A DNA stretch of 64,000 bases, taken from contig NZ_KQ948682.1 in assembly GCF_001514145.1 (NCBI RefSeq), positions 1 through 64,000 on the forward strand. The letters are read 5' to 3'. Source of the stretch: Streptomyces canus (GTDB lineage Bacteria; Actinomycetota; Actinomycetes; Streptomycetales; Streptomycetaceae). Numbering within the stretch: the first letter of the stretch is position 1; the number at the start of each line of letters is the position of its first letter. A program made the translations under genes and the position numbers. A model generated the notes under the pieces. The model was not told the origin of the DNA. It ran no database searches and was given only the letters and a program-made list of their open reading frames with translations. This document shows, in pieces, positions 31,619 to 41,600 of this stretch.

Positions 31619-31933
31619 TCAGACGGACAGAGGGGTGCCGGTGCCGAGCAGTGCGGAGGCCCGCTGCAACGCGCTGTCGCCGTGCGCCGGTGCGGCCGCG
31701 GGAAGGGCGCGGCAGGTGAAGCCGAGCTGGGACATGGCCCGAAGGACCTCGCCGGCACTGAAATCGCGGCGGTCCTGACGGGTGATGACCTGACCGACCT
31801 GCTTGAGCGGATAGTGGCGTCGTCCGATGATCACGGACTCACCGGTGACCGGTTCGGGTTTCACACCCTTCATCGATTCCAGCACGCCGCTCTTGGTCAG
31901 GTCGAACGGGAAGCGGGCGATGACACAGCGCAT
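31619..31933 (-). CDS. Conserved hypothetical protein in the cold-shock block
   Basis: A 104-residue protein starting MRCVIARFPFDLTKSGVLESMKGVKPEPVTGESV, with a basic centre (IIGRRHYPLKQVGQVITRQDRRDF) and an Ala-rich tail. I know this sequence type from Streptomyces cold-shock/DEAD-box neighbourhoods but not its function. GTGAGG lies five bases before the ATG. It is on the same strand and downstream of the CBS-domain and helicase genes and may be cotranscribed. Confidence 0.75.
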   Translation of the reverse strand: MRCVIARFPFDLTKSGVLESMKGVKPEPVTGESVIIGRRHYPLKQVGQVITRQDRRDFSAGEVLRAMSQLGFTCRALPAAAPAHGDSALQRASALLGTGTPLSV

Positions 31934-31992
31934 GATGCCTCACAGGGAGAAGGGGAGACGAGGAGACGGTGCCGGGACAGCAGTGAACCGGC

Positions 31993-32292
31993 TCAGCGGA
32001 AGAGGGCGAGGAGCCCGTTGCCGTCGGTGACGTCGCGCAGGCGGATGCGGTCCGTGTAGCCGAGGCTGTCGCGAACGGCGGTGAGCCGGGCCCGGGTGAC
32101 CAGGCCGACGCGCCGGCCGTCCTCGTCACAGACGACCAGACGGCCCGTACGGGCGGCCACCATCACGGACAGCGCCACCTCAACGGTCATGTCCCCCCAG
32201 ACCCGTGGCCCGGCCACGTCCCTGGTGTCGGCCGGCGTGCCGTGCCCGGGGTGGGCGTTCACGGGGCGGGTCTGCGTCTGGACCAGCGTCAA
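31993..32292 (-). CDS. CBS-domain-like small protein, TTG start
   Basis: A 99-residue protein. The second half (MTVEVALSVMVAARTGRLVVCDEDGRRVGLVTRARL in part) reads as one CBS motif: a switch-like small-ligand module that normally pairs to bind adenosyl nucleotides. TTG at 32292 is chosen because AGGAGG (32298-32303) lies at ideal distance and gives MTLVQTQTRPVNAHPGHG; the internal ATG would halve the protein. It follows the DEAD-box gene by 46 bases. Confidence 0.7.
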   Translation of the reverse strand: MTLVQTQTRPVNAHPGHGTPADTRDVAGPRVWGDMTVEVALSVMVAARTGRLVVCDEDGRRVGLVTRARLTAVRDSLGYTDRIRLRDVTDGNGLLALFR

Positions 32293-32338
32293 AGAGTGCC
32301 TCCTGCGAAGATGGGCCGGTTTCCTGATCACGAAGGTG

Positions 32339-33835
32339 CTAGGCCGCCGCAACGACGGCGGACTGCCGTACGGACCCACGGCGGGCCGCCGAGGCGGGAC
32401 GGCGTCGACCGCGTGAGGTGGCGCCGCGCTTCTTGGGGCGTTCGACGACCGGTGCGGTGATGACCACCGGGACGCCGGACGGGGCCTGGGCGCCGGTGAT
32501 GCGGTGCAGGGCCTCGTCACCGACGCGGACCTGGGTGGTCAGCGGAGTGATACCGGCCGCAGCCATGAGGCGTGTCATGTCGCGGCGCTGGTTCGGGGTG
32601 ACCAGGGTGACGACGCTGCCGGACTCGCCGGCGCGGGCCGTACGGCCGCCGCGGTGCAGGTAGTCCTTGTGGTCGGTCGGCGGGTCGACGTTGACGACGA
32701 GGTCGAGGTTGTCGACGTGGATGCCGCGCGCCGCGACGTTGGTCGCCACCAGCACGTTGACGTGCCCGGTCTTGAACTGCGTCAGCGTGCGGGTGCGCTG
32801 CGGCTGGGACTTGCCGCCGTGCAGGGCCGCGGCCCGTACACCGCTGTTCAGGAGGTGCTCCGTGAGGCGGTCGACGGCGTGCTTGGTGTCGAGGAACATG
32901 ATCACGCGGCCGTCGCGGGCGGCGATCTCCGTGGTGGCCGTGTGCTTGTCGGCGCCGTGGACATGCAGCACGTGGTGTTCCATCGTCGTGACCGCGCCGG
33001 CGGAGGGATCGACGGAGTGCACGACGGGGTCGCTGAGGTAACGCCGCACGAGAAGGTCGACGTTGCGGTCGAGGGTGGCGGAGAACAGCATGCGCTGACC
33101 CTCAGGGCGTACCTGGTCGAGCAGGGCGGTGACCTGGGGCATGAAGCCCATGTCGGCCATCTGGTCGGCCTCGTCGAGGACCGTGATGGAGACCTGGTCC
33201 AGCCGGCAGTCGCCGCGGTCGATGAGGTCCTTGAGGCGTCCCGGGGTGGCGACGACGACCTCGGCGCCCCCGCGCAGGGCGCTCGCCTGCCGGCTGATCG
33301 ACATCCCGCCCACGACCGTGGCGAGCCGCAGCCTCACGGAGCGGGCGTACGGGGTGAGTGCGTCGGTGACCTGCTGGGCCAACTCACGCGTCGGTACGAG
33401 GATCAGCCCCAGCGGCTGCCCGGCCTCGGCGCGTCGACCGGCCGTACGGGCCAGCAGCGCCAGTCCGAAGGCGAGGGTCTTGCCGGAGCCGGTGCGGCCG
33501 CGGCCGAGGACGTCACGGCCGGCCAGGGAGTTCGGCAGGGTCGCCGCCTGGATCGGGAACGGTACGGTCACGCCCTCCGAGCCGAGCGCGGCCAGCAGTT
33601 CCCCGGGCATGTCGAGATCGGCGAAGTTCTCCACGGCGGGCAGCGCGGGGGTGACGGAGTGGGGAAGGGCGAACTCCCCCTGTACCGCGGCGGGTCGGCG
33701 GCCCTGACCACCGGAACGGCTCGGCCCGCCGGACCGGCGCGGCGCCGGCGAACCGAACCGGCCGCCACTCCTTCCGGAGTCGGCACTGCCGTTACGGGTG
33801 CGGGCGAAGCGGTCGTTCGTGCGTGTGCGGTTCAT
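32339..33835 (-). CDS. DEAD-box ATP-dependent RNA helicase (cold-shock cluster)
   Basis: A 498-residue RNA helicase. Motifs: Q-motif FPIQAATLP, Walker A GRGRTGSGKT, PTRELAQQ, ATPGRLKDL, LDEADQM, SATLD, ARGIHVDNLD and HRGGRTARAG. A Gly/Arg/Ser-rich N-terminal tail (about 1-60) and a basic C-terminus (KKRGATSRGRRRPASAARRG) probably bind RNA. It would unwind structured mRNA or ribosomal RNA. ATG 33835 follows AGGAAGG. Its position just downstream of a csp gene and its terminator supports a role in cold adaptation. Confidence 0.9.
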   Translation of the reverse strand: MNRTRTNDRFARTRNGSADSGRSGGRFGSPAPRRSGGPSRSGGQGRRPAAVQGEFALPHSVTPALPAVENFADLDMPGELLAALGSEGVTVPFPIQAATLPNSLAGRDVLGRGRTGSGKTLAFGLALLARTAGRRAEAGQPLGLILVPTRELAQQVTDALTPYARSVRLRLATVVGGMSISRQASALRGGAEVVVATPGRLKDLIDRGDCRLDQVSITVLDEADQMADMGFMPQVTALLDQVRPEGQRMLFSATLDRNVDLLVRRYLSDPVVHSVDPSAGAVTTMEHHVLHVHGADKHTATTEIAARDGRVIMFLDTKHAVDRLTEHLLNSGVRAAALHGGKSQPQRTRTLTQFKTGHVNVLVATNVAARGIHVDNLDLVVNVDPPTDHKDYLHRGGRTARAGESGSVVTLVTPNQRRDMTRLMAAAGITPLTTQVRVGDEALHRITGAQAPSGVPVVITAPVVERPKKRGATSRGRRRPASAARRGSVRQSAVVAAA

Positions 33836-33995
33836 GCGGAACCTTCCTCGATTGCGGCACATATCAAGGAATTCCCGCAGCGATGAGCAGCACGGTGAAT
33901 TGCAAGAAAAGGCCGGTGGAACGCGACAGCGAATCTCGCCGACGGCAAATTCGTACGGGCACGGGAAAACACTGCGGGAAACGCCGGAAATGCGA

Positions 33996-34037
33996 GCAGC
34001 TGGGGCCCGCACCCCGAAGGATGCGGGCCCCAGCTGC
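33996..34037 (-). terminator. Hairpin terminator between csp and DEAD-box genes
   Basis: GCAGCTGGGGCCCGCA (33996-34011) pairs with 34022-34037 across a 10-base loop, 15 bases after the csp stop. Only a short T-rich stretch follows, so partial readthrough into the helicase gene is possible. Confidence 0.8.
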
Positions 34038-34052
34038 AAGTGCGTGTGCGCG

Positions 34053-34256
34053 TCAGGCGGGAACGATGTTCTCGGCCGTCGGGCCCTTCTGGCCCTGCGC
34101 GATGTCGAAGGTCACCTTCTGGCCTTCGAGCAGCTCCCGGAAGCCTTGGGCGGCGATGTTCGAGTAGTGGGCGAACACGTCAGCGCCGCCACCGTCCTGC
34201 TCGATGAAGCCGAAGCCCTTTTCCGCGTTGAACCATTTCACGGTACCGGCAGCCAT
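34053..34256 (-). CDS. Cold-shock protein (CspA family), second copy
   Basis: A 67-residue cold-shock-domain protein: MAAGTVKWFNAEKGFGFI, RNP1 KGFGFI, RNP2 DVFAHYS, ending AENIVPA. It differs from the first copy mainly in the middle loop (EQDGGGAD, NIAAQGFRELLEG). AAGGAGATATGGC gives a strong ribosome-binding site. It heads the minus-strand cold-shock block and probably carries a long 5' leader starting near 34420, where TACTGT could be the -10. Confidence 0.95.
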   Translation of the reverse strand: MAAGTVKWFNAEKGFGFIEQDGGGADVFAHYSNIAAQGFRELLEGQKVTFDIAQGQKGPTAENIVPA

Positions 34257-34605
34257 GCCATATCTCCTTTGGGGGTGCGTACGGAATCCGCACTGCGCGA
34301 ATCCCGTGTCGCCGCGATGATCACCCCGCCCGGAAAAGACCGGACATAAAAAGCGCTCCCAGTGGCTCAGAAGCCGACTGGACGCACTTGAAGTTTCGGG
34401 AACCACAACTGCAACTGAGATCGACAGTAGCACACAACAACCGCCCGTCCGCGGTGGAGAGTTCCATTCCAATTATCGCGACAAGGAACCTGTCTGCACG
34501 TTCCGTCAAAATCTGACCTCGCGGGCACAGGTATTTTTTTTGAAATGAGAATTGGGCGTGCTTCCCGCGCGGCACGTTCATGGCGGCCGCCTCACGGACC
34601 GACGA
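34257..34605 (-). other. AT-richer leader/promoter region of the second csp gene
   Basis: There is no gene in these 349 bases. The region is clearly less GC-rich than its surroundings, including an eight-T run near 34535. A long untranslated leader is typical of csp mRNAs and may act as a temperature-responsive structure. A TACTGT -10-like element lies around 34420 on the minus strand. Confidence 0.5.
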
Positions 34606-35115
34606 TCAGGTGGCTGGTCCGACCGGCCCGATCGGCGCGGTCGGACTGTCGGGGGACGGCTGTGAACACGGCGGGGGCGCCGCCTTCGTATTCCCATGCC
34701 TCGTCCGGGTCCAGTGGCTTGTCGGTCGGACGACGCCGTGCCGGGCCTCCTCCGCGGCGATGAGCGCGCTCGCGGTCAGAGGCGGGCCGTCGTGCTCGGA
34801 CGCGGCAGCCATCAGCCGGGCCGCCGACTCCGCCCCGGTCTCCGGCGGGATGATCAGCAGGTCCCAGCGGCCAATGCCGTAGGAGAGCAGCAGCAGCTTG
34901 TGCGGGTCGATTTCCGGGGTGAACGAGCCGACCTTGACGACGGGTTGACGGCGATGCGCGTGATGCGCCCCCACGAGGGGGCCAACACGTCGGTCAGAGA
35001 GGGTAGTTCACTGAGCAGATCCCGGGAGCGGGGCCACCAGGCACCGTTCAGGAGTCCACGGGATGCGCCGTCGGTCTCGGGGGTGCGGCAGGGTGGGGTA
35101 CAAGGTCGCCGACAT
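34606..35115 (-). pseudogene. Frameshifted DUF5994-family gene
   Basis: Three reading frames carry consecutive pieces of one protein. The start MSATLYPTLPHPRD is at 35115. Then GLLNGAWWPRSRDLLSELP and LTDVLAPSWGRITRIAVNP lie in a second frame (about 34960-35070). VKVGSFTPEIDPHKLLLLSY, GRWDLLIIPPETGAES and ARLMAAASEHDGPPLTASAL lie in a third frame (ending 34606). In DUF5994 proteins, as I recall them, these are one continuous chain, with about 15 extra residues between AVNP and VKVG. At least two frame changes and a small deletion are therefore implied. Sequencing error is a lesser possibility. Confidence 0.75.
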
Positions 35116-35656
35116 GATGCGGGCCCGTCTCCGGGCCGCCTCTGCGGCGACCCGGGTTTCATCTCTCGCCGAGAACGACCCGGCGTGAAAGCCGGTGTGC
35201 GGCATGCCCTCGGTATGTTCCACAGTACTCCGCGCTCCGCCGCGACGCGGAGCAGTGGCTGCCTAGAGGTGGAGCAGTCGCTGGGTGATCTCCCGGTCCG
35301 GACCGGTACGAGCCACCCAGCGGGCAGTCGCCGTCCACTGAGCCCGGTACCCCCCGTTCTTCCAGGTAATCCGGGAATTCCTGCGCCGTGTCGTGTGATT
35401 CACGCTGAAAACGGCGCCGGTGCGCCGGTGCCCCGCCTCCTGGGGAGCGTGTGGGCGTTGCATGCCGCCGTAGGCAGGGACGGCATGGCGCACACCGGCC
35501 CTCGCGGCAGCTCCCGACAGGTGTCAGACAGCCATCCACGCCGGGGCGAACGCGCCGACCTCGCACGCTATCCGCAGCCTCCGGGCAGGACTACGCTGCG
35601 TGATGAGGCCCCAGTCCCCGGTATCGATGCTGTGTCCCGCTCCCGGGAGGCCCACC
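35116..35656. other. Gene-poor stretch beside the DUF5994 pseudogene
   Basis: No convincing gene in 541 bases. A minus-strand reading frame at 35263-35493 (76 residues, ending ARTGPDREITQRLLHL) has some coding character but no recognised family. The end of the stretch carries the GGGAGG ribosome-binding site for the small membrane protein at 35657. Confidence 0.4.
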
Positions 35657-35932
35657 GTGTTCGTCCCACTCCTCATCCTCATCGCGGTCCTGTTCGGCTT
35701 CGGCTTCCTCAATCCTCTCTGGTGGGCCGCCGCGGTCCTGGTCTACGGCGCCACCCGCCACAACCACGGTCGCGGCGGAGGCCGGGGCCGTGGCGGCGGT
35801 TCCGATTTCGGCGACTACCGGAACTACCGGGAGCTCCGAGATCGTCGGGAACGCTGGGATCGCCGCTACGGCCGTCAGAACCGGGCGCGCTGGCGGCACG
35901 AGGACCGCCGAGACCACGAACGCCGCAGGTGA
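35657..35932 (+). CDS. Small membrane protein with basic tail
   Basis: A 91-residue protein. Its first 30 residues form one or two hydrophobic segments (FVPLLILIAVLFGFGFLNPL, WWAAAVLVYG). A Gly-rich linker follows and then a strongly charged Arg/Asp tail (RELRDRRERWDRRYGRQN). GTG 35657 is supported by GGGAGG six bases upstream. Such small anchored proteins are common in Streptomyces and their function is unknown. Confidence 0.65.
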   Translation: MFVPLLILIAVLFGFGFLNPLWWAAAVLVYGATRHNHGRGGGRGRGGGSDFGDYRNYRELRDRRERWDRRYGRQNRARWRHEDRRDHERRR

Positions 35933-36297
35933 CCCGTTCACCGCCCCAGCGGACACGTGTTCCTGCGACCCCGGTGCGGCCGGAGAACGGCGGTTTGGCC
36001 GAGGCCCACGATCGGGCTCCGTGCCCCGTGCCCGGGCGTGGGTCAGGCTCCTGACTGCTCGCTGACGGCGTCCGTGCTGCACAGCGGATGGCTCGGCGCG
36101 GTCCTGGACATCGCCGACACCCCGGCCCCGCCGACCGGCAGCGCGGCCACGGCCGCCGTGCACACATCCACTCCACCGATCGTGGCACGGTGCGCGCGCA
36201 TATCCGACGCGCTGCGCGGTACTCACCGACGTGAGGCCGGGCGGCTGACGGCCGCCCGAGCCCGGCACTCCGCGCACCGCCCGAGGAGGTGGCTCGC
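35933..36297. other. Intergenic region upstream of the Asp23-family gene
   Basis: There is no supported gene in 365 bases. The only clear element is GAGGAGG seven bases before the ATG at 36298. Confidence 0.4.
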
Positions 36298-36771
36298 ATG
36301 ACGGAGCCGAACGGTTCAACTCTGCACAAGCCCGGTCCGGACGAACCCCGCGCCCGCCAGGGCACAGCGCTCCCGGTGGCGCCGGAGCCCCGCGGCAAAA
36401 CGACCATCGCGGACGGGGTGGTGGAGAAGATAACCGGGATCGCCGCACGGGAGGTCCCCGGCATCAACACGCTGGGCGGTGGCTTCACCCGCACCATGGG
36501 AGCCATGCGCGAGCGGGTTCCAGGGGGACACGCGAGCGCCGGGCGCGGCGTCGAGGTCGAGGTCGGTGAGAAGCAGACCGCCATCGACCTCCAGGTCGTC
36601 GTGGAGTACGGGATGAGCATCATCGACGTCACCGCGGACGTCCGGGAGAACGTGATCGCGGCGGTGGAACGGATGACGGGCCTGGAAGTCGTCGAGCTGA
36701 ACATCGCGGTCAACGACGTCCACCTGCCGGACGAGGACACACCGGACACCAGCGAGGGGCGCGTGCAGTAG
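36298..36771 (+). CDS. Asp23/Gls24 family envelope stress response protein
   Basis: A 157-residue protein with the Asp23 core from about 38 to 145: TTIADGVVEKITGIAAREVPG, VEVEVGEKQTAIDLQVVVEYG, then VTADVRENVIAAVERMTGLEV and NIAVNDVHLP. Gram-positive members are membrane-associated through partners and respond to cell-wall or alkaline stress; Streptomyces often carries them in clusters with small membrane proteins. Here the upstream small membrane protein at 35657 is the only candidate partner. The GAGGAGG ribosome-binding site is strong. Confidence 0.85.
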   Translation: MTEPNGSTLHKPGPDEPRARQGTALPVAPEPRGKTTIADGVVEKITGIAAREVPGINTLGGGFTRTMGAMRERVPGGHASAGRGVEVEVGEKQTAIDLQVVVEYGMSIIDVTADVRENVIAAVERMTGLEVVELNIAVNDVHLPDEDTPDTSEGRVQ

Positions 36772-36879
36772 GACGATGTCCGCCCGCCTGTACCCGAAAA
36801 CGAAGCAGCACCCGACCCGACCGAAGCCGACTCAGGCGCTGCGTAGCAGGTCAGAGGGGTACCCCCGTCACCCGCACCG

Positions 36880-36952
36880 TAGGCCCTGTGGGACTCGAAC
36901 CCACAACCAATGGATTAAAAGTCCACTGCTCTGCCAATTGAGCTAAGGGCCC
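36880..36952 (-). tRNA. tRNA-Lys (TTT)
   Basis: A 73-nt cloverleaf. The acceptor GGGCCCT pairs with AGGGCCT. The anticodon loop CTTTTAA has anticodon TTT (plus-strand AAA at 36917-36919). The T-arm GTGGG-TTCGAGT-CCCAC is standard. CCA is not encoded. A TATGCT -10-like element lies about 20 bases upstream on the minus strand. Confidence 0.95.
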
Positions 36953-36986
36953 AGGCGATGTTGCCTCCCCGAGCATAGCGGGACGT

Positions 36987-37021
36987 GGCCGTGTCTCCGA
37001 TCGGGTATCGGGGACACGGCC
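36987..37021 (-). terminator. Hairpin terminator of the APC permease gene
   Basis: GGCCGTGTCTCCGAT (36987-37001) pairs with ATCGGGGACACGGCC (37007-37021), with one wobble pair and a 5-base loop, 29 bases after the permease stop. Confidence 0.75.
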
Positions 37022-37050
37022 GCGTCGAGGCGGCGGAACGGGGTGGAAGG

Positions 37051-38586
37051 TCAGGGATCGACCGGTTCGGGAGCGTTCACGCGGGCCGCCTCGCGGGCCC
37101 TGGTGCGTTCGTGATCAGGGTTCAGGAACCAGTGGCGGGCCGAGGCCACCCACCAGGTCCAGGCGAAGCCGAGGACGACCAGGACGGCGATGGGGGCGTA
37201 GTTGAAGGTCTCCCAGGTGACCGGGGAGACCTGCGGAAGCATGAACAGCACCGTGATGACGGCGACCCACGCCACCGAGACCACGCCGATCGCACGCGAC
37301 CAGCCGCCCAGGTGCCACGGTCCGCGGTCGAAGGCGTCACCCTTGCGCAGCCGCAGCAACGTCGGGATGACGTAGGCGATGTAGAGGCCGATGACGGCGA
37401 TGGACGTCACCGCCGCGTACGCGGTCACATTGATCAGGTACGGCAGACCAAGCACCAGCGCTCCGCCCGCCGCCAGCCACACCGCCGCCACCGGGGTCCG
37501 GGTGCGGGGGCTCACCGTGTGCCACAGGTGCGAGAACGGCAGCGCGCCGTCGCGTGAGAAGGCGTAGATCATGCGGCTGTTGGCGGTCACCGAGGCCATC
37601 CCGCAGAACAACTGGGCACCGATGACGACCAGCAGCAGGAGTTTGCCGGCCGTGGCGCCGAGGGCGTCGAGGAGGATCTGGGCCGGCGGCGCGCCCGTCG
37701 GGGAGTTCAGCGCCCCGTCGTAGGACTGGATCGCGAAGGTGAAGCCCAGCAGCAGGACGAAGCCCGCTATCCACGACGTCCAGATCGACTGGACGATGCC
37801 CTTCGGGCCGGCCGTCGACGCGTCGTGGGTCTCCTCGGTCATGTGGGCCGAGGCGTCGTAGCCGGTGAAGGTGTACTGGGCCATCAGGAGACCGAGCAGG
37901 ACCACGTAGAAGCTGCTGCCCCAGCCCGTGTTGTTCACGAACTCGCCGAAGACGAAGGACGCCGACTGGTGGTGGTCCGGGGCGAAGGTGAGGGCTCCGA
38001 CGATCACCGCCACGCCGACCACGTGCCACCACACGCTCACGCTGTTCAGCAGGGCCACGATCCGTACGCCGAAGGTGTTCAGCAGGCCGTGCAGGATCAG
38101 GATCGCGGCGAACAGCAGCACGGTCCGGCCGGGCGTCACCTCGAAGTCGAACTGCAGGTTCAGATAGGCCCCGAGGAAGGAAGCGGCGCCGAAGTCGATG
38201 CCCGCCGTCACCGCCACCTGGCCGAGCACGTTGAACCAGCCCGTGAACCACGCCCAGGCGGCCGCGGACCGGGGCGGCGCCAGGCGGTGGGCCCAGAAGT
38301 ACAGGCCCGCGGACGTCGGGTACGCCGAACAGATCTCGGCCATCGACAGGCCGACGAACAGGGTCATCAGGCCTACGGCGACCCAGCCCCAGGTGATCAC
38401 GGCCGGACCGCCCGTGTTCATCCCGAAGAGATAGAGCGTCAGGCAGCCCGACAGGACCGAGATGATCGTGAAGGAGACCGCGTAGTTGGAGAACGCCGAC
38501 ATGCGGCGGGCCAGGACCTGCGTGTAGCCGAGCTGGGCAAGCCGTTCTTCGTCAGAGAGCCCACTCGCTATGCCGTCATCTGTCAT
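37051..38586 (-). CDS. APC family amino-acid permease
   Basis: A 511-residue membrane protein with twelve hydrophobic segments. The start region has SDEERLAQLGYTQVLARRMS, followed by the APC signature in helix 1 (FSNYAVSFTIISVLSGCLTL). The helix 6-7 region AQYTFTGYDASAHMTEETHDAST matches the eukaryotic-like BAT1/GabP branch that carries GABA, choline or amino acids by proton symport. Substrate is not determinable. ATG 38586 follows GGGGGC closely and excludes an unlikely N-terminal extension. It is transcribed alone between a terminator and the FG-GAP gene. Confidence 0.85.
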   Translation of the reverse strand: MTDDGIASGLSDEERLAQLGYTQVLARRMSAFSNYAVSFTIISVLSGCLTLYLFGMNTGGPAVITWGWVAVGLMTLFVGLSMAEICSAYPTSAGLYFWAHRLAPPRSAAAWAWFTGWFNVLGQVAVTAGIDFGAASFLGAYLNLQFDFEVTPGRTVLLFAAILILHGLLNTFGVRIVALLNSVSVWWHVVGVAVIVGALTFAPDHHQSASFVFGEFVNNTGWGSSFYVVLLGLLMAQYTFTGYDASAHMTEETHDASTAGPKGIVQSIWTSWIAGFVLLLGFTFAIQSYDGALNSPTGAPPAQILLDALGATAGKLLLLVVIGAQLFCGMASVTANSRMIYAFSRDGALPFSHLWHTVSPRTRTPVAAVWLAAGGALVLGLPYLINVTAYAAVTSIAVIGLYIAYVIPTLLRLRKGDAFDRGPWHLGGWSRAIGVVSVAWVAVITVLFMLPQVSPVTWETFNYAPIAVLVVLGFAWTWWVASARHWFLNPDHERTRAREAARVNAPEPVDP

Positions 38587-38649
38587 GCCCCCAGCGATTC
38601 CCATCCCGGGGGCGTGACACACGTCACAACTTGGCTGAGAAGAGCCCTT

Positions 38650-41600
38650 CTAGAAAAGGCCCTTGTAGCCCTGCCAACCGCTCGCGATCTTCACCCGCGC
38701 CCCGAACGACCCCTTGCCGTTGCCGTTGTTGCGCCAGACGTTCCCGCCGCTGTCCCGGGAGACCAGGTCGGCCTTGCCGTCCCCGGTGATGTCACCGACG
38801 CCGACGATCACGTTGTAGGAGCCGCCCCAGTTGGTGAACACCTTCACCCGCGCCGCGAACGTGCCGTTGCCCTTGCCGTAGTACCGATACACGTTGTTCG
38901 ACTTGTCCTGGGCGAGCAGATCGCCGATGCCGTCGCCGTTCAGGTCCCCGGCGCCCACGACCTTCTTGTACGTCTTCCAGTTGTCGTACAGCTTCACACG
39001 GGCGGAGAGCTTCCCCGAGCTGGTGCCCTTGTACAGGTACACCGCCCCGGTGGAGGTGTTCCGCGCGATCAGGTCCGGACGGCCGTCCTTGGTGACGTCA
39101 CCGGGCGCGGTCAGCACGTCGTACTGGTTCCAGCCGGACGTGCCCAGCGAGGTGTACGGCGTCGACGGCTTCAGCGCGGCACCGCAGCCGGGCTTGTACA
39201 GGCGCAGGGCGCCACTGCTCGGCCGCACCAGAACGTCGTTGCAGCGGTCACCGCTCAGGTCACCGAAGGGCACCGCCTTGACCGACGTGGGCCAGCCGCT
39301 CGCGCTCACCTTCCCGGAGAACGTGCCCTTGCCGTTGCTCTGCTGGAAGGTCAGCGCGCCGGAGGAGTTGAGGGTGAGGAGCTCACCGAAGCCGTCGTCG
39401 CCCACGTGGTCGCGACGGACCGCCGTGCCCTTCACCAGCTTGACCGTGCCGGTCACCGTCAGCGGGGCGCCGACGCCGTCCGCCGGGGTGACGGTGACGG
39501 TCCAGTCGTAGGAACCGTTCGGCAGGTACGCGTCCCCGGTCCCCTTGGGGTCGAGACCGCTCCAGCCGACGTTCAGCTCACCCCTCGCGGCCGTGCCGTC
39601 CACTCGGTCGCCGTAGACCTTGCCGGTCGCACGGTTGCGCACCGTGACGTCCCAGCCGGAGGTCGGCTTCGACAGCAGCAGGGTGGTCAGGGTGTCGGGG
39701 ATCGTGTCGAACGTGTGCGCCTTGACGGACGACGCCTTGGCGGCCGGGGCGAGCAGCCGCAGCGGCTGCTGCGGCACCCCGGACGGCACCAGGTGCACCT
39801 GCTCCTTCCCGTCGACGTAGGCCGCGTTGGCGCCCGACTCGTCGACCGTCCAGCGCACGTCACGCTGCGAGACCCCGGTGTCCGGCAGATCGCCGATCAC
39901 CCGGCTCGCGGGCGTCCCACCGGCGACCGTGGTGAGTGTCAGCTTGCCGGCCTGCTTGTCGTGCGTGACGACGTACCCGTCACCGAGCTTGGCCTCGCCC
40001 GTCGGCACGGACACGGACTGCTTCGCCGTACGGTCGTAGACGCCGGCCTTCCCGTCACACGTCCAGTACAGATAGCGGCCCAGCGCCTGGAGTTCGGTGG
40101 GCGTGCATCCCGCGTCGGTCGTCAGGGTCTCGGTCGTCTTCTTCGCCGTCAGGTCGTACGCGGTGACGGCGCCCGGGGTGGTACCCGCGGTCCACAGCAC
40201 GTCGCCGGACAGGGCCGCTGCGCCGGGGCTGCGGGTGACGACCGGAGCGCCGTCGTCGTCGAGCCGGAGGGCGTACTGCGTGGTGGGCGCCGTGAAGAGG
40301 AGGTAACGGCCCGAGACGTCGGTGACCCGCCCGCCCGTAGGAAGGCCGGTGCGCTCCCAGACGCCGTCGTCGCCCGGGCCGTGGACGCTGATCCGGTCGG
40401 AGGTCTCGTCGTGCGAGAGCCAGACGATACGGCCGTCCGCGGTGCCGTTGACCTGGCCGCAGGCCACGTCCGTGTCGGTGCAGACGGGGTGGACCACGTC
40501 GGTGGTGAAGTTGCTGCGCTCACCGAAGGCGGGGGTGCCGGACGCGGCTACGGTCCGCGACCAGTCGGCACGCGTCCACTCCCGGTAGTAGTCCATACCG
40601 ACGAGCCGCCCCTGCTCCAGGGACAGCCCCTGGATCGGCAGCGCCGGCTTGGGCAGGGGCTTGACCAGGGTGACGACAGGCGGACCGCCGTCCGCGCCCG
40701 GGGTGAGGCGCTGGATGCCCTGCTCCCCGGTGCCGTTGCCGATCTTCACGGCGGTGCCGTCGTGGCCGGCCGCGATCCCGTTCTGCGAGGTCCGCAGCAG
40801 GGTCACCGGCGCACCGCCGGCCAGGGGCTGCGCGGTCGTCGAATTGACCCCGTTGACCAGCCAGTCACCGACCACGGCGAGGTTGTAGGTGGCGTTCGCC
40901 CCGTCGCTGACGCCCGCGAGCCTGAGCTCCACGGGGGCAACCGACAGGTCCCGCGGCAGCACCAGAACCGTGGCCTTGTCGAGGGCGTGGACGACGACGT
41001 GGCCGCCGCCCAGGCTCACCCTGGAGTACGAAACGGGGAGCGGGCCGCTCCAGCCCCGCACCTCACCGGTCGCGCGGTCCACCGCGGCCAGCCCCGGCTC
41101 CCCGGCCACCGAGGCACGGAAGTACAGCATCCCGGAATCCGCACCGGCGGCCGGCCCGAGCACGAGACCGGCCGGTCCGCCCGTGACGGCCAGATCGGCG
41201 GTGGTCCCGTCCGGTCCCGGCGTCAGGAGGTGCATCTGCCGGCTGGACGTGCCGTCCTCGGCCGTCACATTCCGGTAGCCGATCGTGAGGTTGTCGTACG
41301 ACGTGACGTAGGCGAGTCCGTCCGGGATCCGCAGGCTGCGGCTGGTGCCGTCCGTCGCGTCCCAGAAGTCGACACGGTCCGCGGACTTGTACGCCAGGAC
41401 GTCGGTGCCGGTCGTCCCTAGGGCCGTGCCCGCGGGCGCCGCCGGAACGCTCACCGACTCGCCGTCCGCGTAACGCGTCCACAGCAGTCCGCCGCGGCCC
41501 TCCAACGTGTGGAAGACACCCTGCGCACCGGCGGCGTCATGACCAGTGCCGGTCGACGGCGACCGGAACGCCGCCGAGAGTCCGTAGTCCCGGAGCGCCG

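Noticed and set aside
35263..35493. Minus-strand frame of 76 codons
   Set aside because: It has some coding character but no family, no clear ribosome-binding site and lies beside a decayed gene; not listed as a gene.
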